From Pseudonocardia sp. HH130630-07 (lineage in GTDB: Bacteria > Actinomycetota > Actinomycetes > Mycobacteriales > Pseudonocardiaceae), in NCBI RefSeq assembly GCF_001698125.1, contig NZ_CP013854.1, positions 3,782,001 to 3,846,000 of the forward strand: DNA of 64,000 bases, given 5' to 3'. Made by a program: the position numbers and the translations under genes. Under the pieces are notes generated by a model. The model did no database searches. It was not told where the DNA came from and worked only from the letters and a program-made list of their open reading frames with translations. This document shows positions 33,697-42,600 of this stretch, piece after piece. The first letter of the stretch is position 1; the number at the start of each line of letters is the position of its first letter.

Positions 33697-34577
33697 ACGA
33701 CACGACCACCGCCGGCACGGAGCGGGCCGCCGTCCTGGACGGGACCGGGCTCGCCCGCCGGATCCGGGACCGGACGGCGGCCGGCGCGGCCGAGCTGACC
33801 GGGCGCGGCGTGCCGCCACGGCTCGCCGTCGTCGTCGCCACCGACGACGACGGCGCCGCCTGGTACGTCCGCTCGCTGTCCGGCGCGGCCGGGCGGCTCG
33901 GCATCGCGTGCGACGTGGTCGACCTCGGTGCGGACGCCGACGCCGCGACCCTCACCGGCACGCTCACCCGGCTCAGCGCCGACGACACCGTGCACGGGAT
34001 CGTCCTGCAGACCCCGCTGCCGGACGGGGTACGGGCCGAGGAGCTGGCCGCGCTGATCGCCCCGGAGAAGGACGTCGACGGCGCGAACCCGCTCTCGGCC
34101 GGGCGGCTCGCCGCGGGACTCCCGGCCCATCCGCCGGCGACCGCCGCCGCGGTGCTGGAGCTGCTCGACCACCACGGGATCGCCCTCGCGGGGCGCAGCG
34201 CGGTCGTCGTCGGGCGGTCGCTGGTGGTCGGGAAGCCGGTCGCGCAGCTGCTGCTGCACCGGGACGCGACGGTGTCGATCTGCCACCGGCACACCAAGGA
34301 CCTCGCCGAGCACACCCGGCACGCCGACGTCCTGGTCGTGGCGGTCGGGCGGATCGGCCTGGTCCGGGCCGAGCACGTCGCGCCGGGGGCGATCGTGGTC
34401 GACGTGGGCACGAACACCGCGCCGGACGGCCGCCTGGTCGGTGACGTCGACGTCGAGGACGCCGCGTCCCGGGCCGGGGCGATCAGCCCGGTGCCCGGCG
34501 GCGTCGGCCCGGTGACGACGGCGCTGCTGCTCGAGCAGACCGTGCGGTCCGCCCGCGCGAGCCCCGGACCGCGTTAG
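33693..34577 (+). CDS. folD: Methylene-THF dehydrogenase / methenyl-THF cyclohydrolase
   Basis: A 294-residue bifunctional C1-folate enzyme oxidising 5,10-methylene-THF to methenyl-THF and hydrolysing it to 10-formyl-THF. Motifs are WYVRSLSGAAGRLGI (substrate Tyr/Lys region, but the usual catalytic Lys of the YVxxK motif reads Ser in YVRSLS), VHGIVLQTPLPDGV, PEKDVDGANPLSAGRL, AVVVGRSLVVGKPVAQLLL, and VPGGVGPVTTALLLEQT. It supplies formyl-THF to PurU. Its TAG stop overlaps the TAA stop of the convergent gntR2 by four bases. Confidence 0.93.
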   Translation: MNDTTTAGTERAAVLDGTGLARRIRDRTAAGAAELTGRGVPPRLAVVVATDDDGAAWYVRSLSGAAGRLGIACDVVDLGADADAATLTGTLTRLSADDTVHGIVLQTPLPDGVRAEELAALIAPEKDVDGANPLSAGRLAAGLPAHPPATAAAVLELLDHHGIALAGRSAVVVGRSLVVGKPVAQLLLHRDATVSICHRHTKDLAEHTRHADVLVVAVGRIGLVRAEHVAPGAIVVDVGTNTAPDGRLVGDVDVEDAASRAGAISPVPGGVGPVTTALLLEQTVRSARASPGPR

Positions 34578-35239
34578 ACGACCGCGCGGATCGCCTTCTC
34601 GAAGCCGATCACGTGGTCCCTGGCGCGCTGCTCGGCCTCGTCGGCGCGGCGCTCGCCGATGGCGCGCAGCAGCCCGGAGTGCTCGCCGACGTGCTGGTCG
34701 AAGTGCACCATCCGGTCCAGGAACAGGCAGAAGATCCGGGTCGCGAGGTTGTCGTAGCGGATCAGGGTGTCCTCGAGGTGCGGGTTGGCCGCCGCGGTGT
34801 ACACCGCCCGGTGCACGTGCAGGTCCCAGCGCATCAGGGTGTCCCGGTCCAGCGTGCGGACGTCGATGTCGTCGATCGTGTCGGCCAGCGCGACGAGATC
34901 GGCCAGCACCGCGGCCGGGGCGGAGTCCGCGGCCCGGCGGGCGGCGAGCGGTTCGAGCTGGACCCGGATCTCGGAGATGTAGGCGAGGTCGGTGATGTCG
35001 ACGCCGGTCGCGAACGTGCCGCGGCGCGGGTAGGAGACGACCAGCCGGTCGATCTCGAGCCGCTTGAGCGCCTCGCGGACCGGCGTACGGCCGACCTCCA
35101 GCGACTTCGCGAGCGCCACGTCGTCGATCGCGGTCATCGGCGGGATGTCCAGCATGATCAGCCGGTCCCGGATCACCGTGTAGGCCTTGTCGGCCAGGGA
35201 CGCGAACTCCGGCTCGCCGTCGTCGGGAAGTGCACTCAC
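34574..35239 (-). CDS. GntR-family regulator, FCD subfamily, paralogue 2
   Basis: A 221-residue paralogue of the 18.6-kb regulator. [34 protein letters not shown] and [14 protein letters not shown] are nearly identical to paralogue 1 in the DNA-binding part. The FCD domain keeps RWDLHVHRAVYTAAANPHL, LATRIFCLFLDRM and VGEHSGLLRAI. The GTG at 35237-35239 aligns with the other protein's start; the frame is open 7 codons further to an ATG at 35260. It is divergent from purU, and the operator 35306-35317 lies between them, so autoregulation is likely. Differences in the ligand domain could mean a different inducer. Confidence 0.88.
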   Translation of the reverse strand: MSALPDDGEPEFASLADKAYTVIRDRLIMLDIPPMTAIDDVALAKSLEVGRTPVREALKRLEIDRLVVSYPRRGTFATGVDITDLAYISEIRVQLEPLAARRAADSAPAAVLADLVALADTIDDIDVRTLDRDTLMRWDLHVHRAVYTAAANPHLEDTLIRYDNLATRIFCLFLDRMVHFDQHVGEHSGLLRAIGERRADEAEQRARDHVIGFEKAIRAVV

Positions 35240-35295
35240 TACCGCATGGTAACCCGGCATACCGACCTACCAGTGCCCGCACCACGGGCCAGCTC

Positions 35296-35325
35296 TTGAC
35301 GACAGTTGATATATCAATGCAGTAT
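35296..35325 (+). promoter_or_regulatory. purU promoter with operator in the spacer
   Basis: TTGACG (35296-35301) and a weaker CAGTAT (35320-35325) are 18 bases apart, with the full TTGATATATCAA between them. The arrangement is the same as at sdaA. Confidence 0.55.
35306..35317. promoter_or_regulatory. GntR-type operator, purU/gntR2 copy (perfect TTGATATATCAA)
   Basis: The only fully symmetric 12-bp copy. It sits in the gntR2-purU divergent interval, 67 bases from the gntR2 start and 69 from the purU start. Confidence 0.8.
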
Positions 35326-35330
35326 CTCTG

Positions 35331-35356
35331 GGTGTGGCCGTGCCGACGGCCACACC
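35331..35356 (+). promoter_or_regulatory. Perfect hairpin in the purU 5' leader
   Basis: An 11-bp stem (GGTGTGGCCGT with its complement) and a GCCG loop lie between the promoter and the GAGGAG ribosome site at 35375-35380. It is probably transcribed and could act as an attenuator, an mRNA stabiliser or a second protein-binding site. Confidence 0.5.
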
Positions 35357-35385
35357 CGGAGGACGCGGAAGCCCGAGGAGACGCC

Positions 35386-36243
35386 GTGACCCGATCGTTC
35401 ATCCTGTCCCTGAACTGCCCGAACCGCACCGGGATCGTGCGCGCCGTCAGTGCCTTCCTGTTCGAGTACGGCTGCGACATCTCCGAGTACCAGCAGTTCG
35501 ACGACCCGGTCCGGGGCCGGGTGCTCCTGCGCACCCGGGTGACCGTCGCCGAGGGTGCGCCGGACATCGACCTCGACGTCGTCGCGCGGGCCTTCGAGCC
35601 GGTCGCGGCCGAGTTCGGCATGGACTTCACGTTCTCCGACGGTGCCCCCGCCCGGATCCTGGTGATGGTGTCCAGGCTCGGGCACTGCCTCAACGACCTG
35701 ATCTTCCGCTGGCGGGCGGGCAGCCTCGGCGCGGACATCGTGGCCGTGGTGTCCAACCACACCGACATGCGCCCGATGGCGGAGGCGGCCGGGCTGCCGT
35801 TCGTGCACGTCCCGGTCACGCCGGAGACCAAGCCGGAGGCCGAGGCCGCGCTGCTGCGCGCCGTCGACGAGTTCGACGCCGAGCTGGTCGTGCTGGCCCG
35901 CTACATGCAGGTGCTCTCCGACGAGACCTGCAAGGCCCTGCACGGGCGCGCGATCAACATCCACCACTCGTTCCTGCCCGGCTTCAAGGGCGCCCGGCCC
36001 TACCACCAGGCCTACGACCGCGGCGTGAAGCTGGTCGGCGCGACCGCGCACTACGTCACGCCGGACCTCGACGAGGGCCCGATCATCGAGCAGGAGGTGA
36101 TCCGGATCGACCACGGCTACGACCCGGCGGCGCTGCAGATGGTCGGCCGGGACGCCGAGGCGCTGGCCCTGTCCCGGGCGGTCCGCTGGCACTGCGAACG
36201 CCGCGTCCAGCTCTCCGGGTCGAGCACCGTCGTCTTCCGCTGA
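35386..36243 (+). CDS. purU: Formyltetrahydrofolate deformylase
   Basis: A 285-residue enzyme hydrolysing 10-formyl-THF to THF and formate, which regenerates THF when C1 supply is excessive. The N-terminal ACT domain starts FILSLNCPNRTGIVRAVSAF. The C-terminal formyltransferase fold has VVSNHTDMRPMAEAAGLPF and NIHHSFLPGFKGARPY with the catalytic His, plus GATAHYVTPDLDEGPIIEQ with the Asp. The GTG start has GAGGAG 5 bases upstream. In this cluster it closes the cycle for THF charged by the Dmg and Sox enzymes. Confidence 0.95.
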   Translation: MTRSFILSLNCPNRTGIVRAVSAFLFEYGCDISEYQQFDDPVRGRVLLRTRVTVAEGAPDIDLDVVARAFEPVAAEFGMDFTFSDGAPARILVMVSRLGHCLNDLIFRWRAGSLGADIVAVVSNHTDMRPMAEAAGLPFVHVPVTPETKPEAEAALLRAVDEFDAELVVLARYMQVLSDETCKALHGRAINIHHSFLPGFKGARPYHQAYDRGVKLVGATAHYVTPDLDEGPIIEQEVIRIDHGYDPAALQMVGRDAEALALSRAVRWHCERRVQLSGSSTVVFR

Positions 36244-36286
36244 CCCGTCCCGCCCACTCCGCGCCGGCTCGGGGACCCGCCCTCGT

Positions 36287-36339
36287 CGTACTCATGGAGC
36301 TTCAGCCTCGTCACACCGGGCCGAAGCTCCATGAGTACG
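36287..36339. terminator. Bidirectional terminator between purU and the Rieske oxygenase
   Basis: A perfect 17-bp inverted repeat (36287-36303 and 36323-36339; arms CGTACTCATGGAGCTTC and its complement) with a few more inner pairs. It lies 44 bases after the purU stop and 82 bases beyond the oxygenase stop. Confidence 0.7.
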
Positions 36340-36420
36340 TCCGGGGGAGGGGTGCGCGGCCGGGGACGACGTGCGAACGCCCCGCCCGGGACGGGCGGGG
36401 CGTTCGGTGTGCGGGCGGTC

Positions 36421-37566
36421 TCAGCCGACGCGCTCGCGGACCCAGTCGTGGAACTCGCCGATGTGGTGCTCGCTCGGCACGAGTACACCGCCCCTGTCGT
36501 ACGAGCGCGAGTCCATCGCCAGCTGGCAGCGCTCGCAGGCGTCGAAGTCCTGCTGGTTGACCCGGTGGAACAGCTCCACCGACTTGTCGATGTCGGCCCC
36601 CGAGTCCACGACCTCCGGCAGGTACAGCCAGTCGCACAGCACCAGGGTGCGCTCCGGGGACAGCGGGAACATCCGGTGGAAGACGACGTGGTCGGGCACC
36701 AGGTTGATGAACACCTGCGGCCGGACGGTGATCGCGTAGTACCGGCGGTCCTGGTCCGCGGTGACGCCCGGGATCGGTGCCAGGCCCGCCGAGCCGTCGA
36801 CGGTGAAGCCCTGCACCTGCTCGCCGAACTCCGCGCCGTGCCCGACGAAGTACTGCGCGGCCAGCCCGTCGGCGAACTCCGGGAGCACCTCGGTGAGCTC
36901 GGGATGGATCGTCGCGCAGTGGTAGCACTCCATGAAGTTCTCGACGATCTGCTTCCAGTTCGCCTTCACGTCGTAGGAGATGCGCCGGCCGAGCCGCAGG
37001 TTCTCGACCCCGTACTCGACGATCGCGTCCGGCGAGCCGAGCCGGGTGGTCACGTCACCGATCACGGTCTCGTCGAACGACGGCGGCCGGTCGGCCAGGC
37101 ACAGCCAGACGTAGCCCAGCCACTCCCGCACGTGCACGCGGTGCAGCCCGTAGGAGACCTTGTCGATGTCCGGCATCGCCGTCAGGTTCGGCGCCGCGAC
37201 CAGCTTGCCGTCGAGCCCGTAGGTCCAGGCGTGGTACGGACACTGGAACGAGCGCCGGACCTCGCCGGACTCCTCGGTGCACAGCCGGGCACCCCGGTGC
37301 CGGCACACGTTGAGGAACGCGTTGACCTTCCCGTCCCGGCCGCGGGTGACGATCACGCTCTCCCGGCCGATCTGCACGGTCTCGAACCGTCCGGGCCGCT
37401 CCAGGTCGGCGGCCAGCACGGAGCAGAACCAGTTCTTGTGGAAGATCTCGTCCTGCTCGGCCCGGAAGATGTCCCGGTCGGTGTAGTAGCGCCCGGCGAG
37501 GGTCTCTCGCAGGCTCTCCGGAAGGGTCTGGGCCTCGTGGGCGGGGGACAGCTCACCGGTGGTCAT
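36421..37566 (-). CDS. Rieske non-heme iron oxygenase alpha subunit, glycine betaine monooxygenase-like
   Basis: A 381-residue oxygenase of the choline monooxygenase/GbcA group. Rieske ligands are C88-R-H90 and C109-P-Y-H112; the mononuclear iron site is NFMECYHCATIHPEL (His216, His221), with a downstream Asp in FDACERC or nearby. The group N-demethylates glycine betaine to dimethylglycine, releasing formaldehyde. The dimethylglycine and sarcosine oxidases upstream make this substrate the best guess. Electrons would come from the 22.6-24.1 kb ferredoxin and reductase. It diverges from the BCCT transporter. Stachydrine or carnitine-type substrates are alternatives. Confidence 0.9.
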   Translation of the reverse strand: MTTGELSPAHEAQTLPESLRETLAGRYYTDRDIFRAEQDEIFHKNWFCSVLAADLERPGRFETVQIGRESVIVTRGRDGKVNAFLNVCRHRGARLCTEESGEVRRSFQCPYHAWTYGLDGKLVAAPNLTAMPDIDKVSYGLHRVHVREWLGYVWLCLADRPPSFDETVIGDVTTRLGSPDAIVEYGVENLRLGRRISYDVKANWKQIVENFMECYHCATIHPELTEVLPEFADGLAAQYFVGHGAEFGEQVQGFTVDGSAGLAPIPGVTADQDRRYYAITVRPQVFINLVPDHVVFHRMFPLSPERTLVLCDWLYLPEVVDSGADIDKSVELFHRVNQQDFDACERCQLAMDSRSYDRGGVLVPSEHHIGEFHDWVRERVG

Positions 37567-37962
37567 GGCAGTGCTCCTCGTGCAGAAGTGGAGTGCATTC
37601 GGCTCGGGCCCGGGGCGGAGGGGAGTGGTCGTGCGTCACGGGACGCACCGGTGGCGCAGCGGATCGGCGTTGCGTCGACAGCAACTGATTTCTCCATGCG
37701 CACCACGATGGGAGCGCGCGGGCGGGGTCGCTGTCAAGGGGCGATCCCGGCGGCGCGCAGTGCCGTGGTAGCGGCCGGCCCGGTACGGGATCGGACACGG
37801 TGGCGACTCCGCTGTCGTCGGGTGTCGGTGGGAGGTCCTTCGAGGTCACCGGGTTGACCGGCGTTCCGTGGACACCATAACGTGCCTAGATATATTAATC
37901 GAGTATCTGACGAGGAGCAGGTCGGGCCCGCACCACGAGTTCCGAACAGAGGTGGCCACGTC
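37567..37962. other. Divergent intergenic region, Rieske oxygenase / BCCT transporter
   Basis: 396 bases with no convincing gene, holding both promoters. The only AT-rich stretch is around 37875-37905 and contains the degenerate operator 37887-37898. Confidence 0.5.
37887..37898. promoter_or_regulatory. Degenerate GntR-type operator, BCCT transporter copy (TAGATATATTAA)
   Basis: 10 of 12 matches to TTGATATATCAA, 65 bases upstream of the transporter ATG, close to the 69-base distance seen at purU. Confidence 0.5.
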
Positions 37963-39768
37963 ATGGCAGAAGTCGATTCCGGGCCGGGTACCGAGCCTCC
38001 GGCGCACAGGTTCCGCACCGACTGGACGGTCTTCGGGGTGGGCATCGGGCTCGCCCTGCTGTTCGTGGCGTGGGGGATCGCCGACCCGGCGGGCCTCGGT
38101 GGCGCGGCGAGCACGCTGATCGGCGGCCTGATGCGCGGCGGGGGCTGGGGCTTCATCCTCGCCGCGACCGGCTTCGTCGTGTTCGCGCTGTTCCTCGCGT
38201 TCAGCAGGTACGGCCGGATCAGGCTCGGCGCCGACGACGAGGAGCCGGAGTTCCGCACGGTCTCCTGGATCGCGATGATGTTCTCCGCCGGCATGGGCAT
38301 CGGGCTCATGTTCTTCGGCGTGAACGAACCGCTCACCTTCTTCACCTCGCCGCCGCCCGGGTCGGCGGCCCCGGGGACGACCGAGGCGCTGCAGGTGTCG
38401 ATGGCGACCTCGCTGTTCCACTGGACCCTGCACCCGTGGGCGATCTACGCCGTCGTCGGCCTCGCCATCGCCTACTCCACCTTCCGCAAGGGCCGCCGCC
38501 AGCTCATCAGCCAGGCCTTCGTCCCGCTCATCGGCAGGCGCGCCGCCGAGGGCGGCGTCGGCAGGACCATCGACATCCTCGCCATCTTCGCCACCCTGTT
38601 CGGCTCCGCCGCCTCACTCGGCTTCGGCGCCTACCAGATCGGCGGCGGCATGCAGACCGTCGGCTGGGTCGACGGCCAGGTCGGCGCCCCCGTCCTCGCC
38701 GCCGTCATCGTCGTGCTCACCGCCGCGTTCGTCCTCTCGGCGGTCTCCGGCGTCGCCCGCGGCATCCAGTGGCTGTCCAACACCAACATGGTGCTCGCCG
38801 CCGCGCTGGCGGTGTTCGTGTTCGTGGTCGGCCCGACGGTGCTGATCCTGGACCTCCTCCCGACGACGATCGGGGCCTATTTCTCCCAGTTCTTCGAGAT
38901 GGTGGCGCGCACCGAGGCGGTCGGCGGGGAGCCGATGCTGGACTGGCTGTCGAGCTGGACGGTCTTCTACTGGGCCTGGTGGATCTCCTGGACGCCGTTC
39001 GTCGGGATGTTCCTGGCCCGGATCTCCCGGGGCCGCACCATCCGGGAGTTCGTCGGCGGCGTCATCCTCGCGCCGAGCCTGGTCTCGCTGGTGTGGTTCT
39101 GCGTCTTCGGCGGGACCGCGATCACCCAGGTGCAGGACGGCGTCACCGAGTTCTCCGACGACTCCGACGTCCAGCTGTTCCAGATGCTGGCCGCCTACCC
39201 GTGGGCGACCTTCACCGGGCTGCTCGTCATGGCCCTGGTGGCGATCTTCTTCGTCTCCGGCGCCGACGCCGCGTCGATCGTCATGGGCACGCTGTCCCAG
39301 CGCGGCACCATCGAGCCGAGCCGCTGGGTGGTGGTCGTGTGGGGCGCCGCGATGGGCGCGGTCGCCGTGCTGATGCTGGCCACCGGCGGGGAGGACGCGC
39401 TCGGTGGCATCCAGGACCTGACCATCCTGGTCGCCGCACCGTTCGTCGTGATCATGGTGCTGCTGTGCCTGGCCCTGCACCGGGACCTGCGCCGCGACCG
39501 GATCATCCTGCGGAGCATCAAGGGGACCGAGGTCATCGAGCAGGCGGTGGACTGGGCCACCGACCGCCACGGCGACGACTTCTACGTGAAGGTCGGGACC
39601 TTCGGCCGCGACGACGGGGACCCGCCGGCCCCCGCGGGAACGGACGGGACCGCACCCGGCACACCGGACGGCGGCCGGGCCGGACCCGGCGACGGGGCCG
39701 GCGACCGGTCCGGTGACGACGAGCCGGATCCGGGCGAGCGGGCCGGGGCGGCCCACCGCGGCGACTGA
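37963..39768 (+). CDS. BCCT-family betaine/carnitine/choline transporter
   Basis: A 601-residue 12-helix secondary transporter for trimethylammonium compounds. The family signature FYWAWWISWTPFVGMFLARI (residues about 329-348) holds the Trp residues that bind the quaternary ammonium. Also typical are SAGMGIGLMFFGVNEPL (helix 3) and the amphipathic segment before helix 8. The C-terminal tail is about 65 residues and Gly/Asp/Pro-rich without obvious helix-forming charge patterns. It is probably the betaine importer for the cluster, using Na+ or H+. ATG 37963 with GAGGTGG upstream; homology does not support the longer frame. Confidence 0.93.
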   Translation: MAEVDSGPGTEPPAHRFRTDWTVFGVGIGLALLFVAWGIADPAGLGGAASTLIGGLMRGGGWGFILAATGFVVFALFLAFSRYGRIRLGADDEEPEFRTVSWIAMMFSAGMGIGLMFFGVNEPLTFFTSPPPGSAAPGTTEALQVSMATSLFHWTLHPWAIYAVVGLAIAYSTFRKGRRQLISQAFVPLIGRRAAEGGVGRTIDILAIFATLFGSAASLGFGAYQIGGGMQTVGWVDGQVGAPVLAAVIVVLTAAFVLSAVSGVARGIQWLSNTNMVLAAALAVFVFVVGPTVLILDLLPTTIGAYFSQFFEMVARTEAVGGEPMLDWLSSWTVFYWAWWISWTPFVGMFLARISRGRTIREFVGGVILAPSLVSLVWFCVFGGTAITQVQDGVTEFSDDSDVQLFQMLAAYPWATFTGLLVMALVAIFFVSGADAASIVMGTLSQRGTIEPSRWVVVVWGAAMGAVAVLMLATGGEDALGGIQDLTILVAAPFVVIMVLLCLALHRDLRRDRIILRSIKGTEVIEQAVDWATDRHGDDFYVKVGTFGRDDGDPPAPAGTDGTAPGTPDGGRAGPGDGAGDRSGDDEPDPGERAGAAHRGD

Positions 39769-39801
39769 CCGGTCGCACGCAGCGGCCGGGGTACCGCGGG
39801 C

Positions 39802-40377
39802 TCACCCGCCGGGGCGCTCCCCGTCGATCCGCACCCCGGCCGCGCGCAGCTCCGCCAGCGCCCGCTCCGTCGTCCCCGCCGCGACCCCGGCACAGTGCCC
39901 GAGCAGGACCGCGGTCGTCAGCCCGAGCCGGGCCGCGTCCAGCGCGGTGGCCAGCACGCAGTGGTCGGTCGCGAGCCCGACGACGTCGACCGCGGTGACC
40001 CCGCGCGCGTCCAGCCAGTCCGCGAGCGGCGTACCGGACTCGTTGTCGCTCGCGCCCTCGAACCCGGAGTAGGCGCTGGTGTAGGCGCCCTTGTCGAAGA
40101 CGCACTCGATCGGCGCGACGTCCAGCGCGGGATGGAACGACGCCCCGGGCGTCCCGGCCCGGCAGTGCGGCGGCCACGAGTCGACGAAGTCCGGGGTGCC
40201 GGAGAAGTGCGGCCCGGGATCGACGTGCACGTCCCGGGTGGCGACGACGTGGTCGTACCCGCCACCGGTCGCGAGCGCCCCGATCCCGGCGGCGACGGCG
40301 GCCCCGCCGGTGACGGCGAGCGATCCGCCCTCGCAGAAGTCGTTCTGCACGTCGACGACGATCAGCGCCCTGGCCAT
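39802..40377 (-). CDS. pncA: Nicotinamidase
   Basis: A 191-residue isochorismatase-fold hydrolase converting nicotinamide to nicotinate in NAD salvage. The catalytic Asp is in VVDVQNDFCEGGSLAV (residues 7-22). Metal ligands are in HVDPGPHFSG, the Lys is in FDKGAYTSAYSGFEG, and the nucleophile is in GLATDHCVLATA (Cys about 140). It begins one base after the pncB stop, so pncB-pncA is an operon. Confidence 0.94.
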   Translation of the reverse strand: MARALIVVDVQNDFCEGGSLAVTGGAAVAAGIGALATGGGYDHVVATRDVHVDPGPHFSGTPDFVDSWPPHCRAGTPGASFHPALDVAPIECVFDKGAYTSAYSGFEGASDNESGTPLADWLDARGVTAVDVVGLATDHCVLATALDAARLGLTTAVLLGHCAGVAAGTTERALAELRAAGVRIDGERPGG

Positions 40378-40378
40378 C

Positions 40379-41713
40379 TCAGCTCTCCGATCCGGGGGTG
40401 CGGAACGTGGTCGGGATCGCGGGCTCCCCGCGGGAGAGCTTCAGCCCCTCCCAGGGGACGGCGACCAGCGCGGTGCGCAGCCGGTCCCGGGCGGCCTCCA
40501 GGCCGGTGTGCTCGGGCGCCGCGACGACCGACCCGGCCCGGACGAGCGGGACCGGCAGCGTCCGGTCGTGCGGGCCCAGCCGCGGCGCCTCGTCGTGCGG
40601 GTGCACGACCTCCTCGACCGCCGTCCCGGTCGGCTTGAACCGGCGCACCGCCGACTTCCGCCCGCCGCGGGACTCCTTGGCGCTCGACCGCTTGCTCACC
40701 GGCCGCCCGTCGACCTCGACAAGCTTGTAGACCATGCCGGCGGTCGGGGCGCCGGAGCCGGTCGCGACCGAGGTGCCGACGCCGTAGGAGTCGACCGGCT
40801 CGGCGCGCAGCGAGGCGATGGCGTACTCGTCGAGATCGCCGGAGAGCACGATCCGGGTCCCGGTCGCGCCGAGCGCGTCCAGCTGGTCGCGGGCCTGGCG
40901 GGCCAGCTCGCCGAGGTCTCCGGAGTCGATCCGGATCGCGCCCAGGCCGGTCCCGGCGGCGGCGACGGCGTTCGCGATCCCGGCCCGGATGTCGTAGGTG
41001 TCGACGAGCAGCGTGGTCCCGGTCCCCAGGGCGGCGACCTGGCTCGCGAACGCGGACGGCTCGTCGTCGTGCAGCAGCACCCAGGCGTGCGCGGCGGTCC
41101 CGGCCGTCGGGATGCCGAAGCGGGCGCCGGCGGCGAGGTTCGACGTCGTCGTGAACCCGGCCAGGTAGGCCGAGCGCGCGGCGGCGACGGCGGCCTCCTC
41201 GTGGGTGCGCCGCGACCCCATCTCGATCAGCGGGCGCCCGGCCGCCGCGGTCACCATCCGGGCCGCGGCCGAGGCGATCGCGCAGTCGTGGTTGAAGATC
41301 GACAGCGCCAGGGTCTCCAGGACGACGGCGTCGGCGAAGCTGCCGGTGACGGTCAGCACCGGGGAGCCGGGGAAGTACAGCTCGCCCTCGGGATAGCCGT
41401 CGACGTCGCCGGTGAAGCGGTAGTCCCGCAGCCAGTCCAGGGTGGCCGCGTCGACGACCCCGTCCAGCGCGGCCAGGTCCGCGGCGCCGAACCGGAACCG
41501 CTCCAGCGCCTGCAGCAGCCGCCCGGTACCGGCGACGACGCCGTAGCGGCGCCCGTCCGGCAGCCGGCGGGCGAACAGCTCGAAGACGCACCGCCGGTCC
41601 GCGGTGCCGTCGGCGAGCGCGGCCGCCACCATCGTCAGCTCGTAGCGGTCGGTCAGGAGCGCCGTGCCGGACTCACTGGTGGTCTCTGTGCCCCCCGGGG
41701 CCGAACCGGTCAT
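40379..41713 (-). CDS. pncB: Nicotinate phosphoribosyltransferase
   Basis: A 444-residue enzyme joining nicotinate and PRPP to give nicotinate mononucleotide. Visible are [22 protein letters not shown] (residues about 19-40), [35 protein letters not shown] with the conserved His, LVDTYD, and [21 protein letters not shown]. It acts directly after PncA in NAD salvage. ATG start 29 bases from the divergent clpS. Confidence 0.94.
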   Translation of the reverse strand: MTGSAPGGTETTSESGTALLTDRYELTMVAAALADGTADRRCVFELFARRLPDGRRYGVVAGTGRLLQALERFRFGAADLAALDGVVDAATLDWLRDYRFTGDVDGYPEGELYFPGSPVLTVTGSFADAVVLETLALSIFNHDCAIASAAARMVTAAAGRPLIEMGSRRTHEEAAVAAARSAYLAGFTTTSNLAAGARFGIPTAGTAAHAWVLLHDDEPSAFASQVAALGTGTTLLVDTYDIRAGIANAVAAAGTGLGAIRIDSGDLGELARQARDQLDALGATGTRIVLSGDLDEYAIASLRAEPVDSYGVGTSVATGSGAPTAGMVYKLVEVDGRPVSKRSSAKESRGGRKSAVRRFKPTGTAVEEVVHPHDEAPRLGPHDRTLPVPLVRAGSVVAAPEHTGLEAARDRLRTALVAVPWEGLKLSRGEPAIPTTFRTPGSES

Positions 41714-41742
41714 GGCGGGAGCCTACGGGCGCCTGTGTCACC

Positions 41743-42048
41743 ATGGTCGCCATGACCGCCCCGTCGCCGTCACCCATCGAGCAGGTGTCGCCGGACACCG
41801 ACGAGGACACCGCCCCGGAGACCCCGTGGCAGGCGATCGTGTGGAACGACCCGGTCAACCTCATGTCGTACGTGACCTACGTGCTGCAGAAGGTCTTCAG
41901 CTACCCCGAGGCGAAGGCGACGGCCCTGATGCTCGACGTGCACCACAAGGGCCGGGCCGCCGTGTCCTCCGGGGACAAGGAGACGGTCGAGGGGCACGTC
42001 GCCCAGCTGCACGCGGCCGGCCTCTGGGCCACCATGCAGCGCGCATGA
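41743..42048 (+). CDS. clpS: ATP-dependent Clp protease adaptor ClpS
   Basis: A 101-residue N-end-rule adaptor that delivers substrates to ClpC/ClpA. The core [20 protein letters not shown] and [20 protein letters not shown] is typical, and AAGLWATMQ near the end matches actinobacterial ClpS. The ND-x-x-N-x-M residues line the N-degron pocket. The start is ATG 41743 or 41752. ATGA overlap with the DUF2017 gene. Confidence 0.94.
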   Translation: MVAMTAPSPSPIEQVSPDTDEDTAPETPWQAIVWNDPVNLMSYVTYVLQKVFSYPEAKATALMLDVHHKGRAAVSSGDKETVEGHVAQLHAAGLWATMQRA

Positions 42049-42593
42049 ACGGCTGGAAGCGCAGCGGGCGCGGCGCGCGGCTCCGCTACACCTCGGGGTT
42101 CTCCGGCGAGGAGGCCGCGGTGCTGCGCGGGCTGTTCACGGAGGTCCGGCAGATGCTCGCCGGCCGGGCCGCGCTGGCCCCGGAGGACGAGCTGGCCACC
42201 CTGACCGGCATCCGCACCGGCCCCACCAGCCGGCCCACCGACCGGGTGCTCGCCCGGCTGCTGCCCGACTTCACCAGCGAGGACTCCGACCTCGCCGGGG
42301 GCCTGCGCTCGCTGCACGAGCCCGCGCTGATCGAGGCCAAGGACCAGGCGGCCGAGACCGTGCTGGACACGCTGCCGGAGTCCGGCGGGCGCCTCGAGCT
42401 GACCCCGGAGCAGGCCGACGCCTGGCTGGCCGCGCTGAACGACGTCCGGCTGGCGCTGGGCACGGCCCTCGACGTGAGCGAGGACATGCCCGAGCAGCTG
42501 CCCGAGGACGATCCGCGGGCCCGGCACCTCGGCGTCTACCACTGGCTGACCTACGTGCAGGACTCCCTGGTCCGGGTGCGTGTGCAGGGCTGA
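42045..42593 (+). CDS. DUF2017 family protein
   Basis: A 182-residue soluble, mostly helical protein that follows clpS in most actinobacteria. The family pattern is seen in [45 protein letters not shown] and the C-terminal [12 protein letters not shown]. Function unknown. Translational coupling to clpS by ATGA suggests a shared role. Confidence 0.85.
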   Translation: MNGWKRSGRGARLRYTSGFSGEEAAVLRGLFTEVRQMLAGRAALAPEDELATLTGIRTGPTSRPTDRVLARLLPDFTSEDSDLAGGLRSLHEPALIEAKDQAAETVLDTLPESGGRLELTPEQADAWLAALNDVRLALGTALDVSEDMPEQLPEDDPRARHLGVYHWLTYVQDSLVRVRVQG

Positions 42594-42600
42594 GCCCGGT

